Shown here: piece after piece, positions 16,760 through 25,323 of the stretch | How the letters are laid out: each line of letters begins with the position of its first letter | How positions within the stretch are numbered: position 1 is the stretch's first letter | NCBI GenBank assembly: GCA_937935075.1 | Contig: CALGYB010000072.1 | Coordinates: 1 to 40,796 of the forward strand | Direction of reading: 5' to 3' | Length of the DNA stretch: 40,796 bases | Origin: an uncultured Roseiflexus sp. | Lineage (GTDB): Bacteria > Chloroflexota > Chloroflexia > Chloroflexales > Roseiflexaceae | Position numbers and translations under genes: made by a program | Notes under the pieces: model-generated | Database searches by the model: none | Told to the model about the DNA's origin: nothing | The model's input: the letters and a program-made list of their open reading frames with translations, nothing else

Positions 16760-17355
16760 ATGACTCTGTTCAAATGCAGATACCGCATTGAAACCGCCCG
16801 TTTGCGCGGATAGGATTATGGCAGCGCTGGTTGGTATGTTGTCACCATCTGCACCTGCAACCGCCAACTATTTTTCGGCGCGGTGGAAAACGGCGTTGTG
16901 CGCCTTTCGCCCATTGGTGAAATCGCTAACGATTATTGGCTGCAAATCCCCCGCCACACCACGGCGAATGTGGCAATCGATGCGTTCGTGGTGATGCCCA
17001 ATCATATCCACGGGATTGTGGTGATTTTGGAACCACCCGCCGACGTAGAGACGTTGCAATGCAACGTCTCTACGCCGCCGCCACCGACGTCATTGCACAC
17101 CCTGACAACCACCTAGCGCACATATTCCCGCGAGCAGGGTCATTGGGCGCCATCATTCGTTCGTGCAAATCCGCCGTCTCGTATTGGCGCCACCACAACG
17201 GATACGCCGAATTCGGATGGCAGGCGCGTTTTTATGATCGCATCATCCGCACCCAACGCGCCCTGCGCATCGTTCGCCGATATATTGCCAGAAACCCGGC
17301 AAAATGGAAACATGACCGGAATTATCCCGAACAAAGAGGCAAATCTTCGCCATAA
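16760..17355 (+). pseudogene. REP-associated (IS200-like, HUH/Y1) transposase pseudogene
   Basis: Reading from ATG 16760 gives YRIETARLRG, an in-frame TAG at 16811-16813, then DYGSAGWYVVTICT. Relatives have Tyr at the TAG position (GYDYS.AG.YFVTICT), so one base change explains the stop. The frame continues through VVMPNHIHGIVVI with an intact HUH motif (His-Ile-His). It is then broken by the palindrome at 17044-17074 and resumes in another frame as SLGAIIRSCKSAVSYW and RFYDRIIRTQRALRIVRRYI, with the candidate catalytic Tyr in RFYDRIIR. These single-strand transposases mobilise short palindromes. Dead copy. Confidence 0.85.
17044..17074. repeat. Perfect 31-bp palindrome inside the transposase remnant
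   Basis: CGTAGAGACGTTGCA, a single A, then TGCAACGTCTCTACG. It lies between the HUH domain and the C-terminal part, at the point where the reading frame shifts. It is related to 16641-16665. It is probably a REP-like unit that inserted into the gene. Confidence 0.9.
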
Positions 17356-17395
17356 ACATCTTCGCGCCTTTGCGTTCGCCTGTCTGAGACACCTG

Positions 17396-18454
17396 CTAAA
17401 CCCGCCGCGGCATGAGCACGGTATAGTCGAAGTCGAGCACCACTGCCGGGTCGTAGGCGCCATCAGCGTTCTGGTACGGGAAGTCATGGCATGGGCGGTC
17501 CTTGGCGGCAATGGTGCGCACCCGCAGCGCGCCGATGTCCGAACGCCCCGGAATCTCCATCTTGTCGAGGATTTCTGACCAGGCGTAGATCGTGTCGCCG
17601 GCGAAACTCGGGTTGGTGTGGCGGCCGCTGTTGATCGCGGCGATGCTCAGCGCGTTCGCCAGCCCGTTGAACGACAGCGCGCGCGCCAGGCTAATGATAT
17701 GCCCGCCATATACAATCCGCCTCCCAAAACGCCCCTCCTTCTCGACATGCTGGTTGAAATGCACCCGCGCCGTGTTCTGGTACAGGCGCGTCGCCTGCAT
17801 GTGCTCGGCTTCTTCGATCGTGACGCCGTCAACGTGGTCGATCTTCTCGCCAACCTCGTAATCTTCCCACAGATACGGGCTTCCGGCGCGCGCAAGGTCG
17901 TACTGCCCCGGTTGCAATCGGTAGGGAACGGTCAGATCCGCTACAGCAACCGACTCCGGCAATGTCGGCACAACCGTTTCTGGCGCCGGGGCGTTCAGAT
18001 CGCGTTTGCGCACCATAACCCAGCGTGTGTATTCGAGCACCATTTCGTTACGCTGGTTGACACCAACTGAATGGACGTACACAACGCCGGTTTTGCCGTC
18101 TTTGTTCTGCCGCAGCCCGATAACCGTCGAGGTGGTCGAAAGGGTGTCGCCGGGGTACACAATCGCGCCGAAGCGCCCGCCTGCATATCCGAGGTTGGCA
18201 ATTGCATTCAGCGAGATGTCGGGCACGGTCTTGCCGAACACGATGTGAAACACCAGCAGACTATCGATCGGCGCCCGCTCCAGCCCCAGCGTTTGGGCAA
18301 ACGGCATCGAAGACGTCAGCGCAAACCGCGACCCGTAGAGCGATGTGTAGAGCGCCACATCTCCTTCGGTAACGGTGCGCGGCGTAGCGTGAACGATCTC
18401 CTGTCCCAACCGAAAGTCCTCGAAGAAATTGCCGGGATTGGTTTTGATCGTCAT
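17396..18454 (-). CDS. mch: Mesaconyl-C1-CoA hydratase (beta-methylmalyl-CoA dehydratase)
   Basis: A 352-residue MaoC-like double hot-dog enzyme that dehydrates (2R,3S)-beta-methylmalyl-CoA to mesaconyl-C1-CoA in the 3-HP bicycle. The N-terminal half opens with FFEDFRLGQEIVHATPRTVTEGD; the second hot dog starts LWEDYEVGEKIDH and carries the hydratase-2-like segment ARVHFNQH, then RRIVYGGHIISLARAL. Length and architecture fit the family, and its place directly after a malyl-CoA lyase gene makes the assignment firm. ATG 18454 is preceded by GAGGAGGG. The stop of mcl lies 15 bases upstream, so mct-mcl-mch form one operon, the same order known from Chloroflexus. Confidence 0.92.
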   Translation of the reverse strand: MTIKTNPGNFFEDFRLGQEIVHATPRTVTEGDVALYTSLYGSRFALTSSMPFAQTLGLERAPIDSLLVFHIVFGKTVPDISLNAIANLGYAGGRFGAIVYPGDTLSTTSTVIGLRQNKDGKTGVVYVHSVGVNQRNEMVLEYTRWVMVRKRDLNAPAPETVVPTLPESVAVADLTVPYRLQPGQYDLARAGSPYLWEDYEVGEKIDHVDGVTIEEAEHMQATRLYQNTARVHFNQHVEKEGRFGRRIVYGGHIISLARALSFNGLANALSIAAINSGRHTNPSFAGDTIYAWSEILDKMEIPGRSDIGALRVRTIAAKDRPCHDFPYQNADGAYDPAVVLDFDYTVLMPRRV

Positions 18455-18469
18455 GCCGCCCTCCTCTCT

Positions 18470-19513
18470 TCAAAGACCATACGCCTGCGCCAGGTCGGGG
18501 TCCTTCTTCGCAATCATGCGCGCCAGATCGACGATCACCTTCGCCTGCTTCCAGGTTGCGTCGTCCTGCATCTTGCCGTCGATCATGGCGACGCCAGATC
18601 CATCGGGCATGGCGTCGAGGATGCGTTTGGCGAACAGGACTTCATTGACATCGGGGCTGAAGACGCGCTTGGCAATCGGAATCTGGTTCGGCGCAAGCGA
18701 CCAGGCGCCGGTGCAGCCGAGGAGGAAGGCGTTGCGGAACTGAGCCTCGCAGGCGGCTTCATCCTTGATGTCGCCGAACGGCCCGTAGAAGGCGCGCAAT
18801 CCGTGGGCAACGGCGACATCGACCATGCGCGCAATTGTGTAGTGCCACAGGTCTTGCTGGTAGAAGGGACGATGCTCCTGCCCTTCCTGCGGATCGGCAA
18901 GGACGCCGTAGAACGGATGCCCGCCGCCGACGCGGGTGGTCTTCATGCCGCGTGACGCCGCAAGGTCCGCCGGTCCCAGACTGAAGCCGTGCATACGCGG
19001 GCTTGCGCTGGCAATCGCTTCCAGGTTCATCATCCCCTGCGCCGTCTCCAGCAGCGCGTGGATCAGGATCGGTTTCTGGATCTGGTGCTTCGCCTCCAGT
19101 AGCGCCAGGTACTGATCGACGAAGTGGATGTCCCATGGACCTTCAACCTTCGGGATCATCATGACGTCGAGTTTGTGGCCGACGGTGGCGACAATTTCGG
19201 CGATGTCGTCGAGGACCCAGGGGCTGTTGAGCGCATTGACCCGCACCCAGAGCGCCGTATCGCCAAAATCGGTCGTGCGGGCGACTTCGATGAACCCGGC
19301 GCGCGCTGCTTCTTTCGCATCCATCGGGATGGCATCTTCCAGGTTGCCGCACAACACATCCACCTGTTTCGCCACTTCGGGAATACGGGCGCGGATTTTC
19401 TCGACATGCGGCGGGAAGAAGTGGATCACGCGCTCAGGACGCACCGGCAATTCGCGGATCGGTTGCGGCGCGCCAACCGCCAGTGGTTTGTAGAAGTGAA
19501 TGGGAAGTTTCAT
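18470..19513 (-). CDS. mcl: Malyl-CoA / beta-methylmalyl-CoA / citramalyl-CoA lyase
   Basis: A 347-residue HpcH/CitE-type aldolase-fold lyase. In the 3-HP bicycle it cleaves (S)-malyl-CoA to acetyl-CoA and glyoxylate, condenses glyoxylate with propionyl-CoA to beta-methylmalyl-CoA, and cleaves (S)-citramalyl-CoA to acetyl-CoA and pyruvate. Visible sites: LEDA (58-61), Arg91 in WVRVN, IPKVEGP (120-126), the metal ligands Glu156 (LLETAQG) and Asp183 (SLGPADLA). Start ATG 19513 follows AAGGAGG, which overlaps the mct stop region, so translation is likely coupled. Three functions for one enzyme are known from the Chloroflexus protein; here they are inferred from similarity and cluster context. 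Confidence 0.94.
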   Translation of the reverse strand: MKLPIHFYKPLAVGAPQPIRELPVRPERVIHFFPPHVEKIRARIPEVAKQVDVLCGNLEDAIPMDAKEAARAGFIEVARTTDFGDTALWVRVNALNSPWVLDDIAEIVATVGHKLDVMMIPKVEGPWDIHFVDQYLALLEAKHQIQKPILIHALLETAQGMMNLEAIASASPRMHGFSLGPADLAASRGMKTTRVGGGHPFYGVLADPQEGQEHRPFYQQDLWHYTIARMVDVAVAHGLRAFYGPFGDIKDEAACEAQFRNAFLLGCTGAWSLAPNQIPIAKRVFSPDVNEVLFAKRILDAMPDGSGVAMIDGKMQDDATWKQAKVIVDLARMIAKKDPDLAQAYGL

Positions 19514-19522
19514 ACTGCCTCC

Positions 19523-20749
19523 TTACGGGTCTTCAGGTCCGGCGACAATCCCTTCATCATGCAGTTTGCCGACTTCGCCCTCACTCAAGCCGAGCACCTC
19601 CAGCAGAATCTCGTCGGTGTGCTCGCCGAGTCGCGGCGCGCGCTGCGCCGGCAGCCGCAGCATTTGGCTGAAATCGAGCGGCGAAGCGGGCGCGAGATAC
19701 GTGCCGATGCCAGGTTGTTCGACCATGCTGAACATTGGATTGTCCGTCGAGCAGTCGGGGTCTTGCGCAATGGCTTCGCGCACCGTGCGGTATGGACCCC
19801 AGGTGACGCGGTGCTCCTCGAAGGCACGGCGCACCTCGGCAAACGTGCGCGCGTGGAACCAGGGTTCCAGCAGGGCGGCAATCTCTCTCCGCGCGCGAAA
19901 ACGGTCGCCCTCGTCGTTCATGTCGAGACCAAGGCGTTCCCCGAGCGCATTGAAAGCGTCGGTCAGCCCGGTTGCCTTGCCGAGCGCCTTCCATTGCAGG
20001 TCGGTCAATCCCACCACCATCACCCGTTTGCCGTCGAGAGTCTCGAAATCGCGCCCAAACGCGCCATACAGGTAGTTCCCCTGTTTGGGGCGATCGGCGT
20101 CGTTGATCATCACCTCGGCGATCATACCAAGATGACCAATCATCGCCAGCCCGACATCCTTCAGCGCCAGTTTGACCAACTGCCCTTCGCCGGTGCGCCG
20201 CCGGTGACGTTCGGCCGCCAACAGACCGAGCGCAATCATCTGACCGGTGACAATGTCCCACGCTGGCAGCACATGATTGACCACCTCCGGCGAGGTGAAG
20301 GGACCGGTCATAAACGGCAGCCCCAACTGCGGGTTAACCGTATAATCGACCTCCGAGCCGCCATCGCGCCGCCCCAGCAGGTTGACCATAATCAGATCGG
20401 CGCGATGCGCCTTCAGCGCCTCATAACTGAGCCAGCCGCGCGCCGGGAAATTCGTGATGAACAATCCTGCTTCGTCGCCGGGTGCGCAGATCAGGCGGGT
20501 CAACAACTCCTGCCCGCGCGGGTGACGAATATCGACGGCAATCGAGCGTTTCCCCTTATTGAGACCGGCCCAGAACAGACTGTATTTGCCGTCGAGGGTC
20601 ACAGGCCAGCGTTTATAATCAAGCCCGCCGCCAATCGGATCGAAACGGATGACATCCGCGCCCAACTGCGCCAGGGTCATCCCGCCGAGCGGCGCGGCAA
20701 CGAATGCTGAACCCTCGACGACTCGCATGCCACTGAGGATACCGTTCAT
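19523..20749 (-). CDS. mct: Mesaconyl-CoA C1:C4 CoA transferase (class III)
   Basis: A 408-residue class III (CaiB/BaiF) CoA transferase that moves CoA within mesaconyl-CoA from C1 to C4. The N-terminal GMRVVEGSAFVAAPLGGMTL and ADVIRFDPIGGGLDYKRWPV are family blocks. The candidate catalytic Asp165 is in LPAWDIVTG, at the position of the active-site Asp of formyl-CoA transferase. I start at ATG 20749; the in-frame extension to 20821 only translates heptamer repeats and part of a MITE-like element. First gene of the mct-mcl-mch operon. It is distinct from the two neighbouring SmtA/SmtB-type transferases, lacking their GDY motif. Confidence 0.9.
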   Translation of the reverse strand: MNGILSGMRVVEGSAFVAAPLGGMTLAQLGADVIRFDPIGGGLDYKRWPVTLDGKYSLFWAGLNKGKRSIAVDIRHPRGQELLTRLICAPGDEAGLFITNFPARGWLSYEALKAHRADLIMVNLLGRRDGGSEVDYTVNPQLGLPFMTGPFTSPEVVNHVLPAWDIVTGQMIALGLLAAERHRRRTGEGQLVKLALKDVGLAMIGHLGMIAEVMINDADRPKQGNYLYGAFGRDFETLDGKRVMVVGLTDLQWKALGKATGLTDAFNALGERLGLDMNDEGDRFRARREIAALLEPWFHARTFAEVRRAFEEHRVTWGPYRTVREAIAQDPDCSTDNPMFSMVEQPGIGTYLAPASPLDFSQMLRLPAQRAPRLGEHTDEILLEVLGLSEGEVGKLHDEGIVAGPEDP

Positions 20750-20777
20750 GGTGTGGTTCTCCAAGGTTAAGGGTTGC

Positions 20778-20805
20778 GAGAACTGAGAACTGAGAACTGA
20801 GAACT
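20778..20805. repeat. Heptamer tandem repeat (GAGAACT)x4
   Basis: Four exact copies of GAGAACT, followed by CATAAGTC and the MITE-like element. It lies 29-56 bases upstream of the mct start, in its likely leader or promoter. Copy number may vary by replication slippage. Confidence 0.9.
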
Positions 20806-20813
20806 CATAAGTC

Positions 20814-20932
20814 CACTGCACAAAGGCTTAACCACCAGGGACCCGAAGCGCACGAAGGGGAAGAACCATGAAGCGCATCGCCTGTGTGTCCCTTTGGGAC
20901 CTTCGTGGTTGTGGTTACAGCTTTTTGCAGTG
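20814..20932. mobile_element. MITE-like element, copy 3 (119 bp)
   Basis: Ends CACTGCACAAAGGC and GCTTTTTGCAGTG, inner arms AACCACCAGGGACCCGAAG and GGACCTTCGTGGTT, and flanks GTC / AAGTCA as in copies 1 and 2. It lies just upstream of mct. Confidence 0.75.
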
Positions 20933-20994
20933 AAGTCACTAATAGGAAGAGCAATCTCCCTCCGGCCAACCACGCTTGCACCGGTGAAGCGGTT

Positions 20995-21025
20995 GGCGTT
21001 GGCTTCGACAGGCTCAGCCAACGCC
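20995..21025. repeat. 11-nt-loop palindrome (TCGACAGGCTC), copy 3
   Basis: Perfect arms GGCGTTGGCT / AGCCAACGCC enclose TCGACAGGCTC, identical in loop to 11581-11615. Confidence 0.85.
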
Positions 21026-21075
21026 GATCACGAGATGATGGTCTCATATCCGTTGATCTTCCTACGAGGCGCGGC

Positions 21076-21093
21076 TGCGGGCTAAAGCCCGCA
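21076..21093. repeat. Short perfect palindrome TGCGGGCTAAAGCCCGCA
   Basis: Stem TGCGGGCT / AGCCCGCA with a two-base AA centre. It is of the intergenic type that is often dispersed in phototroph genomes. Only this copy is seen in the window. Confidence 0.6.
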
Positions 21094-21227
21094 CTACCAG
21101 CGGGAACGCCCCTCCCACGACTGGCCCCGCCTCGCCCGTCCCCTCACTCTCTCGCGCCTCACGCCTCTGTCCCGCGCCGCCAGGCGCCACTTTCAACCCG
21201 CAACCCCACTCTCCTCGCGCGTATGGG

Positions 21228-22445
21228 TCAGATCACCCGTTTGGCGCGCAATTCGCCGATCTGTTCGTCGCTCATCCCGAGCACCTCTTTGAGCACCTCA
21301 TCGGTATGCTCGCCGAGCCGGGGACCGGGACGCCTGATCCGTCCTGGCGTTTCCGACAGTTTGGGCACCACATTTGGCATAATGATCGTTTCGCCGAGAT
21401 CCTCCACATCGACGGCGACGAGATTGCGCCGCGCGTGCACCTGGCGATTGCCAAAGATATCGGCAATATCGTTGAGCGGCGCAGCCGGGGTGGCAGTTGC
21501 ATAACACCGCTCCAGCACTTCGGCGCGGGTCAGTGAACTGCACCAGTCGCGCACGATTTCATTCACATCGTTCGCATGCTCGAGACGTATTTTCTGCTCG
21601 CCATAAATGCTCGACGACGCCAGTTCGGGGCGGCCCATAGCCTTCGCCAGCCGCGCAAACAGTTTGTCGGTGGCGCAGGAAATAGCGACCCATTTGCCGT
21701 CTTTGGTCTGAAAATGACCATGGGGACAGGCAAAGTCGTTGTGGTGCGGTCCATGCCGCTCGCGCACTTTTTTGTACATGCCGTAGGCCGGTACCAGTTC
21801 ATCGCTACAGCGGAAGACCGATTCGTAGAGCGCCGCATCGATATACTGGCCACGCCCGGTTTGCTCACGGTAGCGCAGCGCCAGCAACACTCCGATGCAC
21901 CCGTACAACCCGGTCATATAATCGCCGAGCGTCGTCGAACCCGGCGTGACCGGCGTTCCCTTCGGCATACCGGCGAGATACGAGATACCGCCGACCGCGT
22001 GGGCAATGCGAGCAAAGCCGGGCCGATCCTTGTACGGACCCGTCTGCCCATAGCCGGTCACGCGCAACATAATCAGACCCGGATTGATCTGACTGAGCAC
22101 GTCCCATCCCAACCCCCACTTCTCCAGCGTGCCAGGACGAAAATTCTCGCACAGCACATCAGCCTTTGCGACCAGGTCCTTGAAAAGCTGCGCACCCTCT
22201 GGACGTTGCAGGTTAAGGGTTACCGAACGTTTGTTGCGCGACTCGCTGAGCCAGGTCAGCGTGTCGCCGCGCGTCGTCGGCGTTCCAAAACGGCGCAGGG
22301 CATCGCCGCCGACCGGATGCTCGATCTTCAACACATCCGCGCCAAATTCGCCGAGCAGCGTGGCGCAGAAAGGCGCCGCCACAACGGTTGCAGCATCAAT
22401 CACACGAATACCTGCCAGCGGCAGGGCGCTTTCGTTTCCGTCCAT
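21228..22445 (-). CDS. smtB: Succinyl-CoA:(S)-malate CoA-transferase, subunit B
   Basis: A 405-residue class III CoA transferase. With SmtA it transfers CoA from succinyl-CoA to (S)-malate, giving malyl-CoA for Mcl in the 3-HP bicycle. Key blocks: [20 protein letters not shown] (10-29), [17 protein letters not shown] (32-48), [14 protein letters not shown] (101-114), [15 protein letters not shown] (131-145) and the candidate catalytic Asp175 in TTLGDYMTG. It is a clear paralogue of the adjacent smtA product along its whole length. Start ATG 22445 follows GAGGTGAT; the smtA stop is 16 bases upstream, so the two form an operon. Which paralogue corresponds to A or B follows the order and N-terminal form known from Chloroflexus. 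Confidence 0.88.
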   Translation of the reverse strand: MDGNESALPLAGIRVIDAATVVAAPFCATLLGEFGADVLKIEHPVGGDALRRFGTPTTRGDTLTWLSESRNKRSVTLNLQRPEGAQLFKDLVAKADVLCENFRPGTLEKWGLGWDVLSQINPGLIMLRVTGYGQTGPYKDRPGFARIAHAVGGISYLAGMPKGTPVTPGSTTLGDYMTGLYGCIGVLLALRYREQTGRGQYIDAALYESVFRCSDELVPAYGMYKKVRERHGPHHNDFACPHGHFQTKDGKWVAISCATDKLFARLAKAMGRPELASSSIYGEQKIRLEHANDVNEIVRDWCSSLTRAEVLERCYATATPAAPLNDIADIFGNRQVHARRNLVAVDVEDLGETIIMPNVVPKLSETPGRIRRPGPRLGEHTDEVLKEVLGMSDEQIGELRAKRVI

Positions 22446-22461
22446 TGCAGATCACCTCGTG

Positions 22462-23907
22462 CTAGATAATCTTGCGACTGCGCAGGTTCTTGATCTCCTC
22501 TGCGGAGATGTTCAGCAGCTCGCGCAAGACTTCATACGTCGCATTGCCGAGCGGCGGACCCAGGTTCGTAATGCGGCCCGGAGTTTCAGAGAGGGTTGGA
22601 ATAACATTCGGCACGACCACTCCGCCAACGCCTTCCGCCTCGACGCACGCGAGGTTCCCGCGTGCTTGAAAATGCTCATCGTTGAAAATATCGGCAATAC
22701 TGTTCAACGGACCGATCGGCACTTCTTTGTCAAGGCAGCGCCGCATCACTTCATCGCGCGTCAGCGAACCAACCCACTCGATCGTAATCTGGTTGACCGT
22801 ATCACGTGCAGCCAACCGTTTGCGCTGATCGCCGTACAGTTCAGGAGACGCGAGTTCGGGACGTTCCATCGCCTCCGCCAGCCGCTCGAACATTTTGTCG
22901 GTCGTGCAGGCGATAGCGACCCACTTGTCGTCTTTGGTGCGGAAGTGACCGTGGGGCACCGCAATGAAGCTGCCTGAACCTTCACGTTCGCGGATCTTGC
23001 CGAATAGACCGTAGGCTGGCGCGATTTCGTCGAGCACCCGAAATACCGCTTCGTAGATCGCCACATCGATCACCTGTCCCTGCCCGGTTCGCTCTTTGTG
23101 TCGCAGCGCGATCAAGATACCGATTGCGCCAAACAGACTTGCGATATAGTCGCCAAGCGGCGCCGTTCCCGGCAGCACCGGCGTCTCGCCGGGGAACCCC
23201 GCCAGATAGGAAAGACCGCCAAACGCATGGGCAATGTGCGCAAAACCGGATCGACGGCGGTACGGACCGGTCTGACCATACCCCGACACGCGCAGCATAA
23301 CCAGTCCCGGATTGGCGGCGCGTAGCACAGGCCATCCCAATCCCCACTCCTCCATCGTACCGGGGCGAAAGTTTTCGATCAGGATATCCGATTTCGCCAC
23401 CAGTTTGAGGAACAGTTCGACCCCTTCCTTTTGGCGCAGATCGATCGTCACCGACTTGCGATTGCGCGCTTCGCTGAGCCAGGCGAGGGTTGCATCGTGG
23501 CGAACGGTAGGGGTGCCAAAACGCCGCATCGGATCACCGCCAATCGGATGCTCGACCTTCAACACCTCGGCGCCGAATTCACCCAGGATCGACGCCGCAT
23601 ACGGACCGGCAAGAAAGTTGCCAACGTCGATGACCCGAATGCCACTGAGCGGCATGCGATCGTGTTCAGGCGGTCGATCAGGTAATGGCATTGGTGCAAC
23701 ATATGCGCCACTGCTGCTGATCGCATGCGCCACAGGCTGTTCGGGTGATGATGCAGACGCTTCGCCGGTTGTGGCATCACCTTCGCTGAGCGCCTCGGAT
23801 GCCGTGCTCTCCGGCGCTTCTTCGGGAGTCGGCGCCGGAGCGTCAGCGCTCTCCACTGCACCTACCGCCTGACTCGCTGCTTTTGCCGAACGCGCCCCTT
23901 TTGTCAT
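22462..23907 (-). CDS. smtA: Succinyl-CoA:(S)-malate CoA-transferase, subunit A, with N-terminal low-complexity extension
   Basis: A 481-residue class III CoA transferase, partner of SmtB. The first ~85 residues are Ala/Ser/Glu/Pro-rich with no domain ([20 protein letters not shown] region), then [19 protein letters not shown] opens the transferase domain. Candidate catalytic Asp253 lies in [24 protein letters not shown] and [16 protein letters not shown] match SmtB. The start is most likely the second ATG of ATGATG (23907), 7 bases after GGAGG; a further upstream ATG (23922) would put the ribosome site inside the gene. First gene of smtA-smtB, divergent from meh. The acidic extension may be a linker or regulatory tail. 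Confidence 0.88.
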   Translation of the reverse strand: MTKGARSAKAASQAVGAVESADAPAPTPEEAPESTASEALSEGDATTGEASASSPEQPVAHAISSSGAYVAPMPLPDRPPEHDRMPLSGIRVIDVGNFLAGPYAASILGEFGAEVLKVEHPIGGDPMRRFGTPTVRHDATLAWLSEARNRKSVTIDLRQKEGVELFLKLVAKSDILIENFRPGTMEEWGLGWPVLRAANPGLVMLRVSGYGQTGPYRRRSGFAHIAHAFGGLSYLAGFPGETPVLPGTAPLGDYIASLFGAIGILIALRHKERTGQGQVIDVAIYEAVFRVLDEIAPAYGLFGKIREREGSGSFIAVPHGHFRTKDDKWVAIACTTDKMFERLAEAMERPELASPELYGDQRKRLAARDTVNQITIEWVGSLTRDEVMRRCLDKEVPIGPLNSIADIFNDEHFQARGNLACVEAEGVGGVVVPNVIPTLSETPGRITNLGPPLGNATYEVLRELLNISAEEIKNLRSRKII

Positions 23908-24239
23908 CATCCTTCCTCCCATACACCCTCAAGAATGCGAGATACAAACAGACTCTCCACCGGCGACGTTTGCCTCTGTCCACGATGGGTTCGTTTTCAC
24001 ATGGGCAAAATGTTGCCAGGAAGATCTGTGCCGAATGTGAATGTGAGGTTGCGCATGCAAGATACGGAGAATAGTGTATCATATGTGTAAAATATTGGTA
24101 ACTGCCGGTCTCAAATCGTAAACCCGCGCGGCGGAAACGTCGAACGCGGCGCATCGAGATGTGTCAGAGGGGCAGGTGGCCGATGGAAAGGCGACACGTC
24201 CTGACCCCAACCCCTTGACCGTAACCAAGGAGGAGAGGG
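23908..24239. promoter_or_regulatory. Divergent smtA/meh control region
   Basis: About 330 bases separate two 3-HP bicycle genes reading away from each other. An A/T-rich pocket near 24055-24105 (GATACGGAGAATAGTGTATC, then ATATGTGTAAAATATTGG) is the most likely promoter area for one or both. I could not find a -35/-10 pair of normal spacing, which may point to activator dependence or another sigma factor. AAGGAGGAGAGGG at 24227-24239 is the meh ribosome site. Confidence 0.5.
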
Positions 24240-25082
24240 ATGACCTCAGACGATCTGACTGCCTGGATTGGTCGGACGGAGCGCGTCGAGGATGACATCA
24301 GCCCCGCGCAGGCGGCAGCGGCGGCGGCGATGCTCGAACCTCCCCCGCCATTACCGACGAAAGGCGCGGCGCTTCCACCACTGTGGCACTGGTTTTACTT
24401 CCTGCCGCGTGCGCCACAGTCGCAACTCGGCATCGACGGTCACCCGCAGCGGGGCGGCTTCATTCCTCCCATCCCCTACCCGCGTCGCATGTTCGCCGGT
24501 GCACGCATCCGCTTCCATCAACCGCTCATCATCGGTCAACCTGCCCGGCGTGAGGGGGTTATTCGTAACGTCGCCCAAAAATCGGGGCGCAGCGGTCCGC
24601 TCGCATTCGTGACCGTCGGCTACAGCATTTACCAGGACGATACCCTCTGCATCGAAGAGGAACAGGACATCGTCTACCGTCAACCAGGCGCGCCTGTGCC
24701 GGCGCCTGTGCCGGCAGATCTGCCGCCGCCGCCGTCGGATGCGTGGGTGCGCACCGTGACTCCTGATACTCGCCTGCTCTTTCGCTTCTCCGCCCTCACC
24801 TTCAATGCCCACCGCATCCACTACGACCGCCCTTACGCAAAGCACGAAGAAGGGTATCCTGGATTAGTCGTCCACGGTCCGCTGACTGCCGTGCTGCTGA
24901 TGGAATTGGCGCGCCACAACGTCAATCGCCCAATTGTCGGGTTCAGTTTTCGCAGCCAGGCGCCACTGTTCGACCTGGCGCCATTCCGGTTGATCGCCGT
25001 ACCCGCGGGGGATCGTGTCGAACTCGAGGCGCAGGGACCCGATGGCGCCACCGCCCTTAGCGCCGTGGCGGAACTGGGATAG
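24240..25082 (+). CDS. meh: Mesaconyl-C4-CoA hydratase
   Basis: A 280-residue MaoC/HTD2-like hydratase that adds water to mesaconyl-C4-CoA to give (S)-citramalyl-CoA. The N-terminal half (ACT-like LTAWIGRTE, then LWHWFYFLP near 45-53) and the C-terminal hot-dog motif FNAHRIHYDRPYA, then EGYPGLVVHGPL, are those of HTD2-type 3-hydroxyacyl dehydratases. The assignment as Meh rests on similarity plus its position beside smtA and the mct-mcl-mch operon, as known in Chloroflexus. Strong ribosome site AAGGAGGAG. Divergent from smtA, convergent with the molybdoenzyme operon. Confidence 0.9.
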   Translation: MTSDDLTAWIGRTERVEDDISPAQAAAAAAMLEPPPPLPTKGAALPPLWHWFYFLPRAPQSQLGIDGHPQRGGFIPPIPYPRRMFAGARIRFHQPLIIGQPARREGVIRNVAQKSGRSGPLAFVTVGYSIYQDDTLCIEEEQDIVYRQPGAPVPAPVPADLPPPPSDAWVRTVTPDTRLLFRFSALTFNAHRIHYDRPYAKHEEGYPGLVVHGPLTAVLLMELARHNVNRPIVGFSFRSQAPLFDLAPFRLIAVPAGDRVELEAQGPDGATALSAVAELG

Positions 25083-25090
25083 GTTGAACG

Positions 25091-25126
25091 CTGAACGTTC
25101 CCACGTTCAGGCGGCATGCCTGTTTT
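25091..25126 (+). terminator. Possible terminator after meh
   Basis: A perfect stem CTGAACGT-TCCC-ACGTTCAG (25091-25110) starts 9 bases after the meh stop, followed at some distance by TGTTTTATCG. The T-run is not directly next to the stem, so strength is uncertain. Confidence 0.45.
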
Positions 25127-25136
25127 ATCGAATGTG

Positions 25137-25172
25137 AACCTCGAAGAAACCCGGTGTTCCATGAAACCATCG
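25137..25172. repeat. Dispersed repeat (GAAACCsGGyGTTCCATGAAACC), copy 1
   Basis: CTCGAAGAAACCCGGTGTTC and the following CATGAAACCATCG match 34600-34633 with few changes. It lies between meh and the molybdoenzyme operon, directly before the GGCGAAGG palindrome at 25188. Not coding on either strand as far as I can see. Confidence 0.8.
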
Positions 25173-25187
25173 ATGCGAAAAAGTCAG

Positions 25188-25222
25188 TTGGGCAGGCGAA
25201 GGTACTGCCTTCACCCGCCCAA
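25188..25222. repeat. GGCGAAGGCA palindrome, copy 3
   Basis: TTGGGCAGGCGAAGGTA faces TGCCTTCACCCGCCCAA with three wobble-type mismatches. It shares the following CGCACGTCA with the copy at 13926. Confidence 0.75.
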
Positions 25223-25323
25223 CCGCACGTCACATGGCAATGTTTCAGATAGCAAGAGCGGGTCCACCGTGAGGTCACAACAGTGCTGTACCCCAACCGC
25301 ACCTCATGTCACCCCAGGCGCCC

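Larger units (their letters stand above)
20750..21227. other. Repeat-rich gap between mct and smtB
   Basis: Holds four perfect GAGAACT heptamers (20778-20805), MITE-like copy 3 (20814-20932), the 11-nt-loop palindrome (20995-21025) and the palindrome TGCGGGCTAAAGCCCGCA (21076-21093). No gene is seen. The mct promoter and the end of the smtB transcript must lie here, so the two halves of the pathway cluster may be transcribed separately. Confidence 0.85.

Noticed and set aside
19124-20710. 528-residue plus-strand frame opposite mct and mcl
   Set aside because: It is a shadow across two real minus-strand genes and their junction.
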